This document shows positions 27,828-38,016 of a stretch of DNA of 64,000 nucleotides, one piece after another. The notes under the pieces are model-generated. The model was not told where the DNA came from. It ran no database searches and saw only the letters and a list, made by a program, of their open reading frames with translations. A program made the translations under genes and the position numbers. Within the stretch, counting starts at the first letter, position 1. The number at the start of each line of letters is the position of its first letter. The stretch spans positions 1,860,001 to 1,924,000 of the forward strand of contig NZ_CP094529.1 in NCBI RefSeq assembly GCF_022811665.1. The letters run 5' to 3'. Source of the DNA: Chryseobacterium oryzae (GTDB lineage: Bacteria > Bacteroidota > Bacteroidia > Flavobacteriales > Weeksellaceae).

Positions 27828-28700
27828 ATGAAAAACATCAAATTACTTTTAATCCTGTTTTCGGGTTTTATATTTGCCCAACAATCGGTTTTAAACAAAA
27901 AAATAAATTCTATTATTAAAGATAAAAAAGCAACGATCGGAATTTCTGTTTTAGGATTTGAAAACAATTTTCAATATCATAAAAATGGTAACAAAAAGCT
28001 TCCCATGCTCAGTGTTTTTAAATTTCATATTGCTGCAACAGTCTTGGATTGGGTAGATAAAGGAAAACTTTCTTTGGAGCAGAAAATTTTCATAAAAAAG
28101 GAAGATCTTCTTAAAGATACCTGGTCGCCTATTCGTGATCAATATCCCGATGGAAATATTGAAATGAGTCTTGACGAAATCATCCGTTACACCGTTGCAT
28201 GGAGTGATAATAATGGTTGCGACATTCTTCTGAAATTGATTGGCGGCACAGAAACAGTACAAAAATTTATAGATTCTAAAGGAGTTAAAAATTTTCAAAT
28301 TAAGAATAATGAAGAGCAGATGCATAAAGCCTCAAAATATGTTTACGAAAATTATACAACTACCCAATCTTTAGCATTGCTTTATAAGCAGTTTTTTCAG
28401 GGAAAAATTCTTTCAGAAAAATCTACACATTATTTATATAATATCATGCTGAACACGGAAACCGGCAAAAATAAGCTTAAAGAACAACTTCCTCCGAAAA
28501 CTATTGCACACAAAACTGGCTCTTCAGGAAAATATGAAGGCTTAACAATTGCTGAAAATGACAGCGGAATTGTTACTTTGCCCAACGATAAGCACTACTC
28601 TATTGTCGTTTTTGTGAATAATTCTACCGAACCGGAAGCAGTAAACTGTAAGATGATTTCAGATATTTCAAAAACAGTTTGGGATTATTTTAATAAGTAA
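27828..28700 (+). CDS. bla: Class A beta-lactamase (subclass A2-like, CGA/CIA relatives)
   Basis: 290 residues with a signal peptide (about 1-17, ending FIFAQ). Active-site motifs are complete: S-x-x-K in SVFK (Ser62, Lys65), SDN (126-128), KTG (229-231) and Glu162 in an E-x-x-x-H pattern matching Glu166/His170 of A2 enzymes such as PER and the Chryseobacterium CGA/CIA group. It hydrolyses beta-lactams in the periplasm; extended-spectrum activity is likely from the subclass but not shown. It looks native (base use like neighbours, no mobile element nearby) and lacks a linked regulator. Confidence 0.85.
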   Translation: MKNIKLLLILFSGFIFAQQSVLNKKINSIIKDKKATIGISVLGFENNFQYHKNGNKKLPMLSVFKFHIAATVLDWVDKGKLSLEQKIFIKKEDLLKDTWSPIRDQYPDGNIEMSLDEIIRYTVAWSDNNGCDILLKLIGGTETVQKFIDSKGVKNFQIKNNEEQMHKASKYVYENYTTTQSLALLYKQFFQGKILSEKSTHYLYNIMLNTETGKNKLKEQLPPKTIAHKTGSSGKYEGLTIAENDSGIVTLPNDKHYSIVVFVNNSTEPEAVNCKMISDISKTVWDYFNK

Positions 28701-28809
28701 AATTTTAAGCTTAATTTTAAAACCATAAAAATGAAGCAGAATTTAGAAGATGAAAATATTTAAAGCAGCTTAAAAAATTTGATAATTTAATTATAAAAGA
28801 ACTTTTAAA

Positions 28810-29703
28810 ATGATTAAAAACATTGTAGTTATCGGAGCAGGAACCATGGGAAACGGTATCGCACACACTTTTGCACAAAGCGGATTTAGTGTAAATCTTG
28901 TTGATGTTTCTCAGGAAGCTTTAGATAAAGGTCTGAAAACCATTACTACCAATCTCGACAGAATAATTGCAAAAGGAAATCTTACTGAAGAGAAAAAAGC
29001 AGAAACTTTAAGCAATATTACAACGTACACGCAATTAAAAGATGCGGTAACCAATGCAGATCTTATCGTTGAAGCTGCTACAGAAAACCAAGATCTAAAG
29101 CTGAAAATTTTCGCACAAATGGATGAATTTGCTCCCGAAAATTGCATTTTGGCTACTAATACATCTTCAATCTCGATTACAAAAATTGCTGCCGCTACCA
29201 AAAGAGCAGACAAAGTAATAGGAATGCATTTTATGAATCCTGTTCCGATTATGAAGCTGGTAGAAATCATTAAAGGCTATTCTACATCGAAAGAAACGTT
29301 CGATTCTATCTACGAAATGAGCAAAACTTTAGGAAAAGTACCGGTAGAAGTGAACGATTATCCTGGATTTGTTGCAAACAGAATTTTAATGCCAATGATT
29401 AATGAGTCTATTGAAACATTATACAACGGCGTTGCAGGAGTTGAAGAAATAGACACGGTAATGAAATTGGGTATGGCACATCCTATGGGACCGCTTCAGC
29501 TTGCAGATTTCATCGGTTTGGATGTTTGCCTAGCAATTCTGAATGTAATGTACGACGGTTTCAAAAATCCAAAATATGCACCAAATCCTTTATTGGTAAA
29601 TATGGTGATGGCAGGTAAATTGGGTGTAAAATCCGGTGAAGGTTTTTATGATTATTTTGAAAGCAAAAAAGCTGAAAAAGTAGCTAAAATGTTTTCCAAA
29701 TAA
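28810..29703 (+). CDS. hbd: 3-hydroxyacyl-CoA (3-hydroxybutyryl-CoA) dehydrogenase
   Basis: 297 residues. The NAD-binding GAGTMGNGIAHTFA at the N-terminus and the catalytic GMHFMNPVPIMKLVE and PGFVANR segments mark the HCDH family. It oxidises 3-hydroxyacyl-CoA during fatty-acid breakdown or reduces acetoacetyl-CoA. Length fits single-domain Hbd/PaaH. It is not near other beta-oxidation genes. Only a 109-base gap lies upstream; no promoter is obvious. Confidence 0.88.
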   Translation: MIKNIVVIGAGTMGNGIAHTFAQSGFSVNLVDVSQEALDKGLKTITTNLDRIIAKGNLTEEKKAETLSNITTYTQLKDAVTNADLIVEAATENQDLKLKIFAQMDEFAPENCILATNTSSISITKIAAATKRADKVIGMHFMNPVPIMKLVEIIKGYSTSKETFDSIYEMSKTLGKVPVEVNDYPGFVANRILMPMINESIETLYNGVAGVEEIDTVMKLGMAHPMGPLQLADFIGLDVCLAILNVMYDGFKNPKYAPNPLLVNMVMAGKLGVKSGEGFYDYFESKKAEKVAKMFSK

Positions 29704-29801
29704 ACATTAACTGTGAAGTTTTGTTTCTGGCATTCTGTAAAACAAATTCTATTTTGTTGATATATTGACTTGCATTGGGAAATTCATTACTTTCACAATC
29801 C

Positions 29802-31118
29802 ATGAAATTTAAAGAAAAAAATATTCAGATAATATTGGTCATCATCACAGTTTTGATGACCATTTTTCGTTTTCTGCTTAATGAGAAAGGAAGAACCAGC
29901 CCAGATTCGATAAGATTTATGCATTTTGCAAAAGTTTTTCCGGTAATCGACAATACTATAACTCCATTGGGATATCCTTTAAGCATAAAATTTTTCACAT
30001 TTTTTGGTTTTGATGAGTTTTGGAGCAGTAAAATTGTAGGCTTAGCTGCTTTGGCTTTTATTCTAATTTTCACCTATCGCAAAAACTTTTTCTTTCGAGA
30101 AGCGTTGGTTACCTGTTCATTATTCAGTTTAGTTTCCCTCTTTTCTTTTACGATGAGTGAAGCTTTAATTCTGCCCTTCGTTATTGGGTTTCTTTACATT
30201 TCATCACAAATTATTATCGGGAATTTAGAAAAAGGGAGAGCAGTCTTTTATTTAACCATAAGTTTAATTTTACTGTATAACATCAGATACAGCGCCTTAT
30301 TTCTAATGGGTGGAACAGGGCTTTACGGCTTAATATTTTGGAAAAAAAAGCACGCATCTTCATTTATTATTTCTGGAATTCTGGCGGGTATTTTTGTTGT
30401 ACTTTACAAATTATTTTTCATCGATTATTTTAATGAAAATTACGTTAAAGAATCGCTAGAAATGGGTTTATATCCTACTTCCCAACTTTTAAAAGAATTA
30501 TTTTGGGGGCTTTGCACCACCTTCAACCCGTTTATTCACATGGCTAATCCGAACAGAGGAATTATTAACTACGGAATTTATGGTTTAGGATTAGTAAACA
30601 TCCTGTTAATGATTTATTTATTCATTGTAAAACCGCTTAGTGAAACAGAAGTCTATTTTATTTTTATAGGAATTTTCGGAATTATCTGTTCTTTTTTCAT
30701 TCAGTATTTTTATCCTGTCAATGCAATCGATTTCCGGTTACTTTCAGCTTTCAGCTTACCCATCTGGTTGGTATATTTCAGAAAAATATTTCAGAGATTT
30801 AAATGGAAAACGTATGCAATTGGGTTTTTAAGCATTTGTTCGGGATTATTCTTTACGCTTCTTTCTAAAGGCAACTATCTTGAAAACAGAAAAGAAGTAA
30901 AACAGTTTCTTAAAAATAAAAATCTGGAAAACAAACCTATAAAATTTTATCTTGAAGCCACAGAAGATTTAGAAAACATACAGATTGCAGAACTAATAAG
31001 TACCGTAAATGCCGATTTAGACATTACTTTCAAACCATCGGACACGCTTCAGAAGAATACCCTTACCAAGCATAAAGTTTTACAAAAAATTAAAATTGAC
31101 AAGAACAAATACCAATAA
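29802..31118 (+). CDS. Polytopic membrane protein, possibly a GT-C-type glycosyltransferase
   Basis: 438 residues from the ATG at 29802 (MKFKEKNIQI); an upstream TTG at 29775 is less likely. About ten to eleven hydrophobic segments span residues 5-350, followed by a soluble tail of about 85 residues. An early loop with SPDSIRFMHFAK and later PLGYPLSIKFF resembles the first periplasmic loop of GT-C mannosyl- or arabinosyl-transferases, which hold a catalytic Asp there. The resemblance is by layout only; function is uncertain. Confidence 0.55.
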   Translation: MKFKEKNIQIILVIITVLMTIFRFLLNEKGRTSPDSIRFMHFAKVFPVIDNTITPLGYPLSIKFFTFFGFDEFWSSKIVGLAALAFILIFTYRKNFFFREALVTCSLFSLVSLFSFTMSEALILPFVIGFLYISSQIIIGNLEKGRAVFYLTISLILLYNIRYSALFLMGGTGLYGLIFWKKKHASSFIISGILAGIFVVLYKLFFIDYFNENYVKESLEMGLYPTSQLLKELFWGLCTTFNPFIHMANPNRGIINYGIYGLGLVNILLMIYLFIVKPLSETEVYFIFIGIFGIICSFFIQYFYPVNAIDFRLLSAFSLPIWLVYFRKIFQRFKWKTYAIGFLSICSGLFFTLLSKGNYLENRKEVKQFLKNKNLENKPIKFYLEATEDLENIQIAELISTVNADLDITFKPSDTLQKNTLTKHKVLQKIKIDKNKYQ

Positions 31119-31155
31119 TTTTATATATCTTTGAGAAAGTTTAAATATTAAAAAA

Positions 31156-31395
31156 ATGAAGTTACCAAAGTTTTTATTGGCAGATAATTCTGAGTTTCCT
31201 GAAGATTTATTTGTTGTACACACAGAATATCCAAGATTTATCTTAAACGTTGAAGAAGAAGAAGTTGAATGGCTTGATGATCTTGAAGGAGATGATGAAG
31301 AAACCATGGCAGATGAAGCTACTAAAGTAGTAGAAGCAGCATTTAAATGGTGCGATGAAGAGTTGGCAAAATACGACGAAGAAGAGGAAGATTAA
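31156..31395 (+). CDS. Small acidic conserved protein
   Basis: 79 residues, strongly acidic (D/E near a third, EEEE and DEEEED runs), starting MKLPKFLLADNSEFPEDLFVVHTEYPRFI. This N-terminal pattern is repeatedly seen as a short conserved protein in Flavobacteriia, but no function is known to me. A TATCTTTG sequence at 31126-31133, just upstream, resembles the -7 promoter element. It has its own terminator. Confidence 0.6.
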   Translation: MKLPKFLLADNSEFPEDLFVVHTEYPRFILNVEEEEVEWLDDLEGDDEETMADEATKVVEAAFKWCDEELAKYDEEEED

Positions 31396-31411
31396 TTCCA
31401 ATTATAAAATG

Positions 31412-31437
31412 AAGCTGCCCAATGGCAGCTTTTTTTA
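31412..31437 (+). terminator. Terminator after the small acidic protein gene
   Basis: AAGCTGCC (31412-31419) and GGCAGCTT (31424-31431) with a 4-base loop and a run of seven Ts. Confidence 0.9.
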
Positions 31438-31454
31438 CAAACTCACCATACAAG

Positions 31455-31484
31455 AGGCTGTCATTTTTTTTGGCAGCCTTTTTC
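31455..31484 (+). terminator. Second, weaker terminator-like hairpin
   Basis: AGGCTG (31455-31460) and CAGCCT (31474-31479), then five Ts, 17 bases after the first. The 18-kb side-by-side pair may back each other up. Bases 31485-31660 are AT-rich with no gene I can support. Confidence 0.55.
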
Positions 31485-31660
31485 ATTACAAAAAACAGAT
31501 TTTTCACTTTAATGTTCTTCATTTTTCCACATTAATTATCATATAATCTTATGGAAGAATATTTTATCAATTAAAAATTCCGAACGTTAAATTCTACATT
31601 TTTTAGCTCCTCCAACACAGTTTTATATTATTTATCCGGATATATTAGTAAATTTGGAAT

Positions 31661-32290
31661 ATGGAAAGTTTTGGAAAAGATTTATTACAGAAAATTAAAA
31701 AAGCATCTCTCGAAGGTCAGAATGCACACGGAATTTTTTCCCCACCATACAGACCTTTGTTCAGCTACGATCAGATTTTAGAAAAAAATCCAAAGTTTGC
31801 TGCAGTTAACATTGTTCTCTATCTTAAAAATGATGAATGGCATTTTCCGCTCATTGTAAGATCTATTAACGAACACGACAGACACAGCGGACAGATTTCT
31901 CTTCCCGGAGGAAAACGCGAAGAACTGGATAAAGATTTTGCCGAAACTGCCATAAGAGAAACTTCTGAAGAAATAGGAATTGAAAAACCTTACGTAAAAA
32001 TAATTCGTGAGCTCTCTCCTATTTACATTCCGCCGAGTAATTTTTATGTGTATCCTTATATTTCTTATACGAAAAGAAATCCTGAATTTATCTTACAGCA
32101 AACCGAAGCTGTAGAAGTGATAGAATTTCCCATTACATCGTTCCTGAATCTTTCCGGAACGCCAGAAATTATGGCACTTCCCGGAGCTGGAGGAAAAGAA
32201 GTTCCTGTTATTAATTTCAACGGATATATTATTTGGGGAGCCACTGCAATGATTTTAAGCGAATTCAGCCAGTTGATTAAAAAAATGTAA
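31661..32290 (+). CDS. Nudix hydrolase, CoA pyrophosphatase type
   Basis: 209 residues. The Nudix box is complete (GGKREELDKDFAETAIRETSEEIG) and preceded by HDRHSGQISLPGG, the motif of the CoA-cleaving NudL/PCD1 branch. It splits CoA and derivatives into 3'-phosphoadenosine 5'-phosphate and phosphopantetheine. The gene is likely followed in operon by the acyltransferase, 28 bases away. Confidence 0.85.
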   Translation: MESFGKDLLQKIKKASLEGQNAHGIFSPPYRPLFSYDQILEKNPKFAAVNIVLYLKNDEWHFPLIVRSINEHDRHSGQISLPGGKREELDKDFAETAIRETSEEIGIEKPYVKIIRELSPIYIPPSNFYVYPYISYTKRNPEFILQQTEAVEVIEFPITSFLNLSGTPEIMALPGAGGKEVPVINFNGYIIWGATAMILSEFSQLIKKM

Positions 32291-32318
32291 CTTTGCGGAT
32301 ATTATGTTTAACTGAAAT

Positions 32319-33125
32319 ATGGCGAAGAAAAATATTTTCACCGATTCGTTCGGAACTCCTTATTTTTTAAAAAGACTTATTATTTTCATTCTTGGATTTA
32401 TTTCTTACAGAAGATTTAATGGTTTCAACAAACTGAAAATTACAGGAACAGAAAATTTGGTAGATCTTCCCGACACGAATGTATTATTCGTATCTAATCA
32501 TCAAACCTATTTTGCGGATGTCGCTGCAATGTATCATGCTTTTTGTGCTGTAAATAACGGATATTTAAATACCATTAAAAATCCTATTTATCTTCTCAAC
32601 CCCAGAGTAGATTTTTATTACGTAGCCGCAGAAGAAACCATGAATAAAGGTATTCTTCCGAAAATCTTCAAAATTGCAGGAGCAGTTACTGTAAAAAGAA
32701 CATGGAGAGCAGAAGGAAAAAACGTTAACAGAATGGTAGATCTTAGCGAGATTGATAATATCATGAAAGCTCTGGATAACGGTTGGGTAGCCACATTTCC
32801 GCAAGGAACAACTGCTGCTTTTGCACAGGGAAGAAAAGGAACCGCAAAACTGATAAAAAACCAAAGACCTATTGTAATTCCTATAAAAATAAATGGTTTC
32901 CGAAGAGCATTTGATAAAAAAGGACTTCGCGTAAAAGTTACGGGAGTAAAACCTACTATGGAATTCAAGAAACCTTTGGATATAGATTACGACAACGAAA
33001 ATGCTCAGGAAATTCTATATAAAATAATGACTGCGATAGAACAGACGGAAGATTTTAATGTACTTCATACTTATGATGAAGAAATTAAAGCCAAAAAATC
33101 TGAACAGAATAAATCTCAAAATTAA
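32319..33125 (+). CDS. 1-acyl-glycerol-3-phosphate acyltransferase-like protein
   Basis: 268 residues. A PlsC-type acyltransferase region includes FVSNHQTYFADVAAM and FPQGTTAAFAQGRKGTAKL. The usual H-x4-D catalytic motif reads H-x5-D here, and the usual EGTR reads QGTT, so the assignment is family-level and the active site is unusual. It may transfer acyl chains to lysophospholipids or to an amino-lipid. Probably co-transcribed with the Nudix gene and the lipoprotein behind it. Confidence 0.7.
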   Translation: MAKKNIFTDSFGTPYFLKRLIIFILGFISYRRFNGFNKLKITGTENLVDLPDTNVLFVSNHQTYFADVAAMYHAFCAVNNGYLNTIKNPIYLLNPRVDFYYVAAEETMNKGILPKIFKIAGAVTVKRTWRAEGKNVNRMVDLSEIDNIMKALDNGWVATFPQGTTAAFAQGRKGTAKLIKNQRPIVIPIKINGFRRAFDKKGLRVKVTGVKPTMEFKKPLDIDYDNENAQEILYKIMTAIEQTEDFNVLHTYDEEIKAKKSEQNKSQN

Positions 33126-33131
33126 AAATCA

Positions 33132-33566
33132 ATGAAAAAGTTTTTAGGAATCTTTTTTATAGCATTGCTTGTATTGTCATGCAATTCTCAAAAAATATAT
33201 TCCGATTACGATATCAGTTTTTCCAGAAGCGGAGGATTTGCTCCCACTTATGAAAATTTATTAATTAAAGGCAATAATGCTCATTACTCTTTCGAAGGTC
33301 GCGATCAAAAAATAAAACAAACCTTCAAAGTTTCCGATGAAGATCTTAAAATTTTGAATGATGTTCTGTCTCAAAACAACTTCAGACAAATACAAGAAGA
33401 TCACAAAAAAATGTATGATAATATTACCACTTCGGTAAATGTAAAAAACGGCAAAAATTCTGGGAGTAAAAATGACGGAAGCATGATTATGCCGAATTAT
33501 AAAACCAACTGGGGAAATATTGTTACTGCCTTTCAGGAAATTATTAGTAAAAACATCAAAAAATAA
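33132..33566 (+). CDS. Putative lipoprotein of unknown function
   Basis: 144 residues. Signal with lipobox LSCN (cysteine at about 17) marks an outer- or inner-membrane lipoprotein. The rest has short beta strands (YDISFSRSGGFAPTY) and a helical tail; no known domain is recognised. It lies 6 bases after the acyltransferase and 7 before the mpl start, so it belongs to that operon. Confidence 0.65.
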   Translation: MKKFLGIFFIALLVLSCNSQKIYSDYDISFSRSGGFAPTYENLLIKGNNAHYSFEGRDQKIKQTFKVSDEDLKILNDVLSQNNFRQIQEDHKKMYDNITTSVNVKNGKNSGSKNDGSMIMPNYKTNWGNIVTAFQEIISKNIKK

Positions 33567-33573
33567 CACAAAG

Positions 33574-34911
33574 TTGAGAACGCATTTCATTGCTATCGGC
33601 GGAAGCGCCATGCACAATCTCGCGATTGCTTTAAAAGATAAAGGTTATATAGTTACAGGATCAGACGATGCTATTTTCGAACCATCCAGATCAAGACTGC
33701 AAAAAAAAGAAATCTTACCTGAAGAATTAGGATGGTTTCCCGAAAAAATAACTTCAGATATTGATGCAGTGATTCTTGGAATGCACGCTCATCAGGATAA
33801 TCCGGAATTGGCAAAAGCAAAAGAATTAGGTTTAAAAATCTATTCTTATCCAGAATTTTTGTACGAACAGTCTAAAGAAAAAACCAGAGTTGTTATTGCC
33901 GGATCTCATGGGAAAACAACCATTACATCTATGATTCTTCACGTACTGAATTTCCACCAAAAAGATGTAGACTTTATGGTTGGAGCTCAGCTAGAAGGAT
34001 TCGACTGTATGGTAAAACTTACAGAAGATAATGATTTTATGGTTTTAGAAGGTGACGAATACCTTTCATCTCCCATAGATTTACGCTCCAAATTTCTTTT
34101 ATACCAACCTAACATTGCTCTGTTAAGTGGAATTGCATGGGATCACATTAATGTTTTTAAAACTTTTGATGATTATATAGAACAATTCCGAAAATTTGTT
34201 GCTAGCATTACTCCGGGTGGTGTTCTTGTTTATAATGAAGAAGATAAAGAAGTAGTGAAAGTGGTAGAAAGTGCCGATAATTATTTCAGAAAAATACCAT
34301 ACAAAACGCCAGAATACGAAATTGCAAACGGTAAAGTTCTCCTTAAAACTGAAATGGGAGACGTTCCGCTTTCTGTTTTCGGAGCCCATAATTTATTGAA
34401 TCTGGAAGGTGCAAGACATATTTGCCATACTTTAGGAATTATGGATGAAGACTTTTATGAGGCGATTATGAGCTTTAAAGGTGCATCTAAACGTTTGGAG
34501 AAAATAGAAAGAGAAGACAAAGGCATTTTATATAAAGACTTTGCACACGCTCCCAGCAAAGTAAAAGCTGCTGTAAAAGCTTTTTGTGAGCAGTTTAAAA
34601 ACCAAAAAAAATATGGTTTTCTGGAGCTTCACACTTATTCGAGCTTAAATCCTGTTTTCTTAGAACAGTATGACCACGCAATGGACGGATTGGATGAAGC
34701 AATAGTTTTTTATTCTGAAGATGCTTTAAAAATTAAACGTATGGAGCCTATTTCTCCGGATTTAATTAAAGAAATGTTTAAAAAAGATGATTTAAAAGTT
34801 TTCACGAATGCTGAAGATTTACATCATTATTGGGATACTTTAGATAAAACTCAGGGTGTTTATATGATGATGAGTTCAGGGAACTTTGGCGGATTAGATT
34901 TAACTCACTAA
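33574..34911 (+). CDS. mpl: UDP-N-acetylmuramate:L-alanyl-gamma-D-glutamyl-meso-diaminopimelate ligase
   Basis: 445 residues from a TTG at 33574 (LRTHFIAIGGSAMHNLAIAL), the family's usual opening. The longer frame from 33520 overlaps the lipoprotein and adds 18 unlike residues. Motifs: AGSHGKTT (ATP binding), GDEYLSSPID and HAPSKVKAAVKAF. Mpl attaches recycled tripeptide to UDP-MurNAc, saving peptidoglycan material. Base pairs and context are normal; it closes the operon. Confidence 0.88.
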   Translation: MRTHFIAIGGSAMHNLAIALKDKGYIVTGSDDAIFEPSRSRLQKKEILPEELGWFPEKITSDIDAVILGMHAHQDNPELAKAKELGLKIYSYPEFLYEQSKEKTRVVIAGSHGKTTITSMILHVLNFHQKDVDFMVGAQLEGFDCMVKLTEDNDFMVLEGDEYLSSPIDLRSKFLLYQPNIALLSGIAWDHINVFKTFDDYIEQFRKFVASITPGGVLVYNEEDKEVVKVVESADNYFRKIPYKTPEYEIANGKVLLKTEMGDVPLSVFGAHNLLNLEGARHICHTLGIMDEDFYEAIMSFKGASKRLEKIEREDKGILYKDFAHAPSKVKAAVKAFCEQFKNQKKYGFLELHTYSSLNPVFLEQYDHAMDGLDEAIVFYSEDALKIKRMEPISPDLIKEMFKKDDLKVFTNAEDLHHYWDTLDKTQGVYMMMSSGNFGGLDLTH

Positions 34912-34960
34912 TTTTCTGGATTTTTTGAATTTTCTGTACAAATTTCAATTTTTTTTAAAA

Positions 34961-34995
34961 TAAAAAGAGACTGTTTCATTTTTGAAACAGCCTCT
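34961..34995 (-). terminator. Terminator of the aceBA operon
   Basis: AGAGACTGTTTC (34967-34977 with one mismatch) pairs with GAAACAGCCTCT (34984-34995); the minus-strand product ends in a T run (plus 34962-34966). It lies 90 bases beyond the aceA stop. Confidence 0.75.
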
Positions 34996-35084
34996 GCTAA
35001 CAATAAATCTACTATAATAAGGAGTGAATTTTAATAATCACTTACTCGCTTAAATCAATTTAAACCATCCATTAAAGGAAATTT

Positions 35085-36365
35085 TCAATGAAATTGAGCT
35101 GTTTCGGTAGAATCTTTCATAGCAACTGTTGCTGAAGATCCGTTGGTAACAATATTCTGTACCTCATCAAAATAACCCGTTCCCACAAACGATTGGTGTT
35201 TAACCGCTCTGAAGCCCTGCTTCTGTAAAGCAAATTCCCTTTCCTGTAACTGAGAATATCCTGCCATTCCTCGTTCTTTGTATGCCAAAGCCAATTCGAA
35301 CATTGCTGTATTGAGTGCATGGAAACCTGCCAAAGTAATAAACTGGAATTTATAGCCCATTTTAGCCAATTCTTCTCTGAAAGTTAGCATTTCACTTTCG
35401 CTAAGTTTTGCTGCCCAGTTAAAAGATGGAGAACAGTTATATGCCAACATTTTCCCAGGAAATTTCGCATGAATACCTTCTGCAAACCTTCTTGCCTGTT
35501 CCAAATCCGGGTTAGATGTTTCCATCCAGATAAGATCTGCATATGGTGCGTAAGACAAACCTCTGTCAATCCCCTGTTCTACTCCATTTTTCACTACATA
35601 AAAACCTTCACTGGTTCTTTCACCGGTAACAAATTTTTTATCTCTGTCATCAATATCCGAAGTTAAAAGATCTGCCGCATCGGCATCGGTTCTGGCAATA
35701 ATAACACTAGGAACACCCAAAACATCTGCCGCCAAACGTGCCGCGATCAGTTTATTAATAGCTTCTTGAGTAGGAACCAGAACTTTCCCTCCCAAATGCC
35801 CACATTTTTTTGCTGAAGAAAGCTGATCTTCAAAATGAACTGCGGCCGCACCTGCTTCTATCATTTGTTTCATTAATTCATAAGCATTGAGATTTCCGCC
35901 GAAACCCGCTTCTGCATCGGCAATGATCGGAACTAAATATTCTTTTTCTCCTGCACCATTTACCGATTGTATTTGGTCTGCTCTCAATAAAGCATTATTG
36001 ATTTTTTTAACCACAGAAGGCACAGAATTCGCCGGATACAAGGATTGGTCAGGATACATTTCACCGGATAAATTGGCATCTGCTGCAACTTGCCATCCGG
36101 AAAGATAAATTGCTTCTAAACCCGCATCTACTTCTTGTACCGCCTGATTTCCTGTTAAAGCTCCTAAACCGGCAACAAAATCCTGATTATTCAATTTTTG
36201 CCAGAATTTTTTAGACATTTCTGTGGCAATGGTATAGTCTAATGTATATGAACCACGAAGTTTAAGAACATCTTCTGCAGTATAAGGTCTTTTAATACCG
36301 TTCCAACGCGGATTTTCTAGCCAGTCTTTTTCTAATTCCTGAATTTTTTCTTGCTTTGTTTTCAT
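35085..36365 (-). CDS. aceA: Isocitrate lyase
   Basis: 426 residues. The catalytic cysteine sits in KKCGHLGGK; the substrate-binding [19 protein letters not shown] and NCSPSFNW motifs are present. It splits isocitrate into glyoxylate and succinate, the first step of the glyoxylate shunt. It follows aceB by 47 bases, so one operon makes both enzymes. The TGA stop and length fit the family. Confidence 0.95.
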   Translation of the reverse strand: MKTKQEKIQELEKDWLENPRWNGIKRPYTAEDVLKLRGSYTLDYTIATEMSKKFWQKLNNQDFVAGLGALTGNQAVQEVDAGLEAIYLSGWQVAADANLSGEMYPDQSLYPANSVPSVVKKINNALLRADQIQSVNGAGEKEYLVPIIADAEAGFGGNLNAYELMKQMIEAGAAAVHFEDQLSSAKKCGHLGGKVLVPTQEAINKLIAARLAADVLGVPSVIIARTDADAADLLTSDIDDRDKKFVTGERTSEGFYVVKNGVEQGIDRGLSYAPYADLIWMETSNPDLEQARRFAEGIHAKFPGKMLAYNCSPSFNWAAKLSESEMLTFREELAKMGYKFQFITLAGFHALNTAMFELALAYKERGMAGYSQLQEREFALQKQGFRAVKHQSFVGTGYFDEVQNIVTNGSSATVAMKDSTETAQFH

Positions 36366-36412
36366 AATATTTGAGATTAAATTATTTATTTTCTGAATTT
36401 TTACATGAAATT

Positions 36413-37987
36413 TTAAATAAACGGATAGGCTTTTAAGGTTAAAAACTCTTCAAATTTTTCATTGAGAATTAGTTCGTTGAAAAGTTCTTTAGCCAAGGAA
36501 AATTTTCCATTTTTAAAACGATTTTCACCTACATATTGCTCGATGCGTTCGATTTCTTCAAATTCCCATTGCAAAATCATTTCGCGAGTCAGTTTTCTTC
36601 CATCATTCAAAACGGCATTATTTTTTAACCATTGCCAAATTTGTGTACGCGATATTTCTGCTGTCGCTGCATCTTCCATAAGGTTATAAAGAGCAGCCGC
36701 ACCAATTCCCATAAGCCAGGATTCTATATAAAGAATACCAACATTAATGTTTTTTCTAACCCCTTTTTCAGTGATTTCCCCTTGCGGAATTTCCAAAAGC
36801 TCTTTTTCGGTTATTTGATAATCAAATTTTTTATCAATTTGATTTTTTGTTGGCATAAAACGGTCGAAAACATCTTTAGCAACAGAAACCAAAGCGGGAT
36901 GGGCAACCCAAGTGCCGTCATGACCATTTTTCACCTCATGCTCTTTATCCTGTTTTACTTTTCCGAATGCCAAACTGTTGGCTTCATAGTCGTTTTTAAT
37001 AGGAATCTGAGCCGCCATTCCACCAATTGCGTGTACATTTCTTTTGTGGCAAATCTCAATTACCCTTTTCGAGTAAGCACTCATAAAAGGAGATTTCATA
37101 GTAACCTGATCTCTATCCGGAACTAAAAACTGAGGCAGATTTCTAAATTTTTTAATGTATGAAAATATGTAATCCCATCTTCCGCAATTTAAACCTGAAC
37201 TATGTTCTTTCAATTCAAATAAAATCTCATCAATCTGAAAAGAAGCAGTAATAGTTTCTACTAAAACAGTTGCTTTAATACTTCCCTGTGGAATATTAAG
37301 ATAATTCTGGGCAAAAACAAAAACATCGTTCCACCATCTTGCCTCTTTGTAATGCTCGAGTTTTGGAAGATAAAAATATGCACCGCTGCCATTTTGGATA
37401 AGTTTTTTGGCATTTCTGAAAAAATAAATTCCAAAATCTATTAATGAAGCCGAAGCCAAACTTCCATTTATTTCGATATGCTTTTCAGAAAGATGCAAAC
37501 CTCTCGGACGAACCAGTAGAACCGCAGTTTTTTCATTAAGTCCGTAAGATTTCCCATTCTCATTCGTGAAATCTATTTTTTTGTTGACAGCATCAGTAAG
37601 ATTAATTTGTCCTTCCATGCAATTTTCCCACGTTGGAGCATTGCTGTCCTCAAAATCTGCCATAAAAGTAGAAGATCCTGAATTTAAAGCATTGATAATC
37701 ATCTTCCTGTTCACAGGTCCTGTTATTTCTACTCTTCTATCCAACAAATCTTCAGGAATCGGAGCACAAACCCAATCTCCGTTTCTGATATCTTCTGTTT
37801 CAGATAGAAATTTCGGAAGTACTCCTTTGTCGAAATCCTCTTGCATTTTTCTTCTTTCTTCTAAAAGTTCTAATCTTTTATTGTTGAAATTTTGGTGTAA
37901 TTCAACTAAGAAATCGACAAGATTTGGTGTAAAAATCTCTTTAAACTGCTGTTCCGATTGTATTTTAATTAAAGACTTAGTTTCCAT
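36413..37987 (-). CDS. aceB: Malate synthase A
   Basis: 524 residues from the ATG at 37987 ([10 protein letters not shown]); the longer frame from 38023 lies in the promoter and is rejected. Motifs: FEDSNAPTW near 130, [12 protein letters not shown] near 340, and the catalytic Asp in [12 protein letters not shown]. It joins glyoxylate and acetyl-CoA to malate. With aceA it lets cells grow on acetate or fatty acids. Its promoter and a palindrome lie between it and the divergent regulator. Confidence 0.95.
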   Translation of the reverse strand: METKSLIKIQSEQQFKEIFTPNLVDFLVELHQNFNNKRLELLEERRKMQEDFDKGVLPKFLSETEDIRNGDWVCAPIPEDLLDRRVEITGPVNRKMIINALNSGSSTFMADFEDSNAPTWENCMEGQINLTDAVNKKIDFTNENGKSYGLNEKTAVLLVRPRGLHLSEKHIEINGSLASASLIDFGIYFFRNAKKLIQNGSGAYFYLPKLEHYKEARWWNDVFVFAQNYLNIPQGSIKATVLVETITASFQIDEILFELKEHSSGLNCGRWDYIFSYIKKFRNLPQFLVPDRDQVTMKSPFMSAYSKRVIEICHKRNVHAIGGMAAQIPIKNDYEANSLAFGKVKQDKEHEVKNGHDGTWVAHPALVSVAKDVFDRFMPTKNQIDKKFDYQITEKELLEIPQGEITEKGVRKNINVGILYIESWLMGIGAAALYNLMEDAATAEISRTQIWQWLKNNAVLNDGRKLTREMILQWEFEEIERIEQYVGENRFKNGKFSLAKELFNELILNEKFEEFLTLKAYPFI

Positions 37988-38016
37988 AAGAAGTGGCTTT
38001 TGTAATTTTAATATTG

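Noticed and set aside
28730..28765. Tiny frame MKQNLEDENI between bla and hbd
   Set aside because: Only ten codons, with no support.
31355..31546. 63-residue open frame
   Set aside because: It starts inside the acidic-protein gene and runs through two terminators.
31485..31660. Possible origin: AT-rich gap with TTTTCCACA
   Set aside because: Only one weak DnaA-box-like word; no cluster.
33520..33573. Longer N-terminus for Mpl
   Set aside because: It overlaps the lipoprotein gene in another frame and does not resemble the family; the TTG start at 33574 does.
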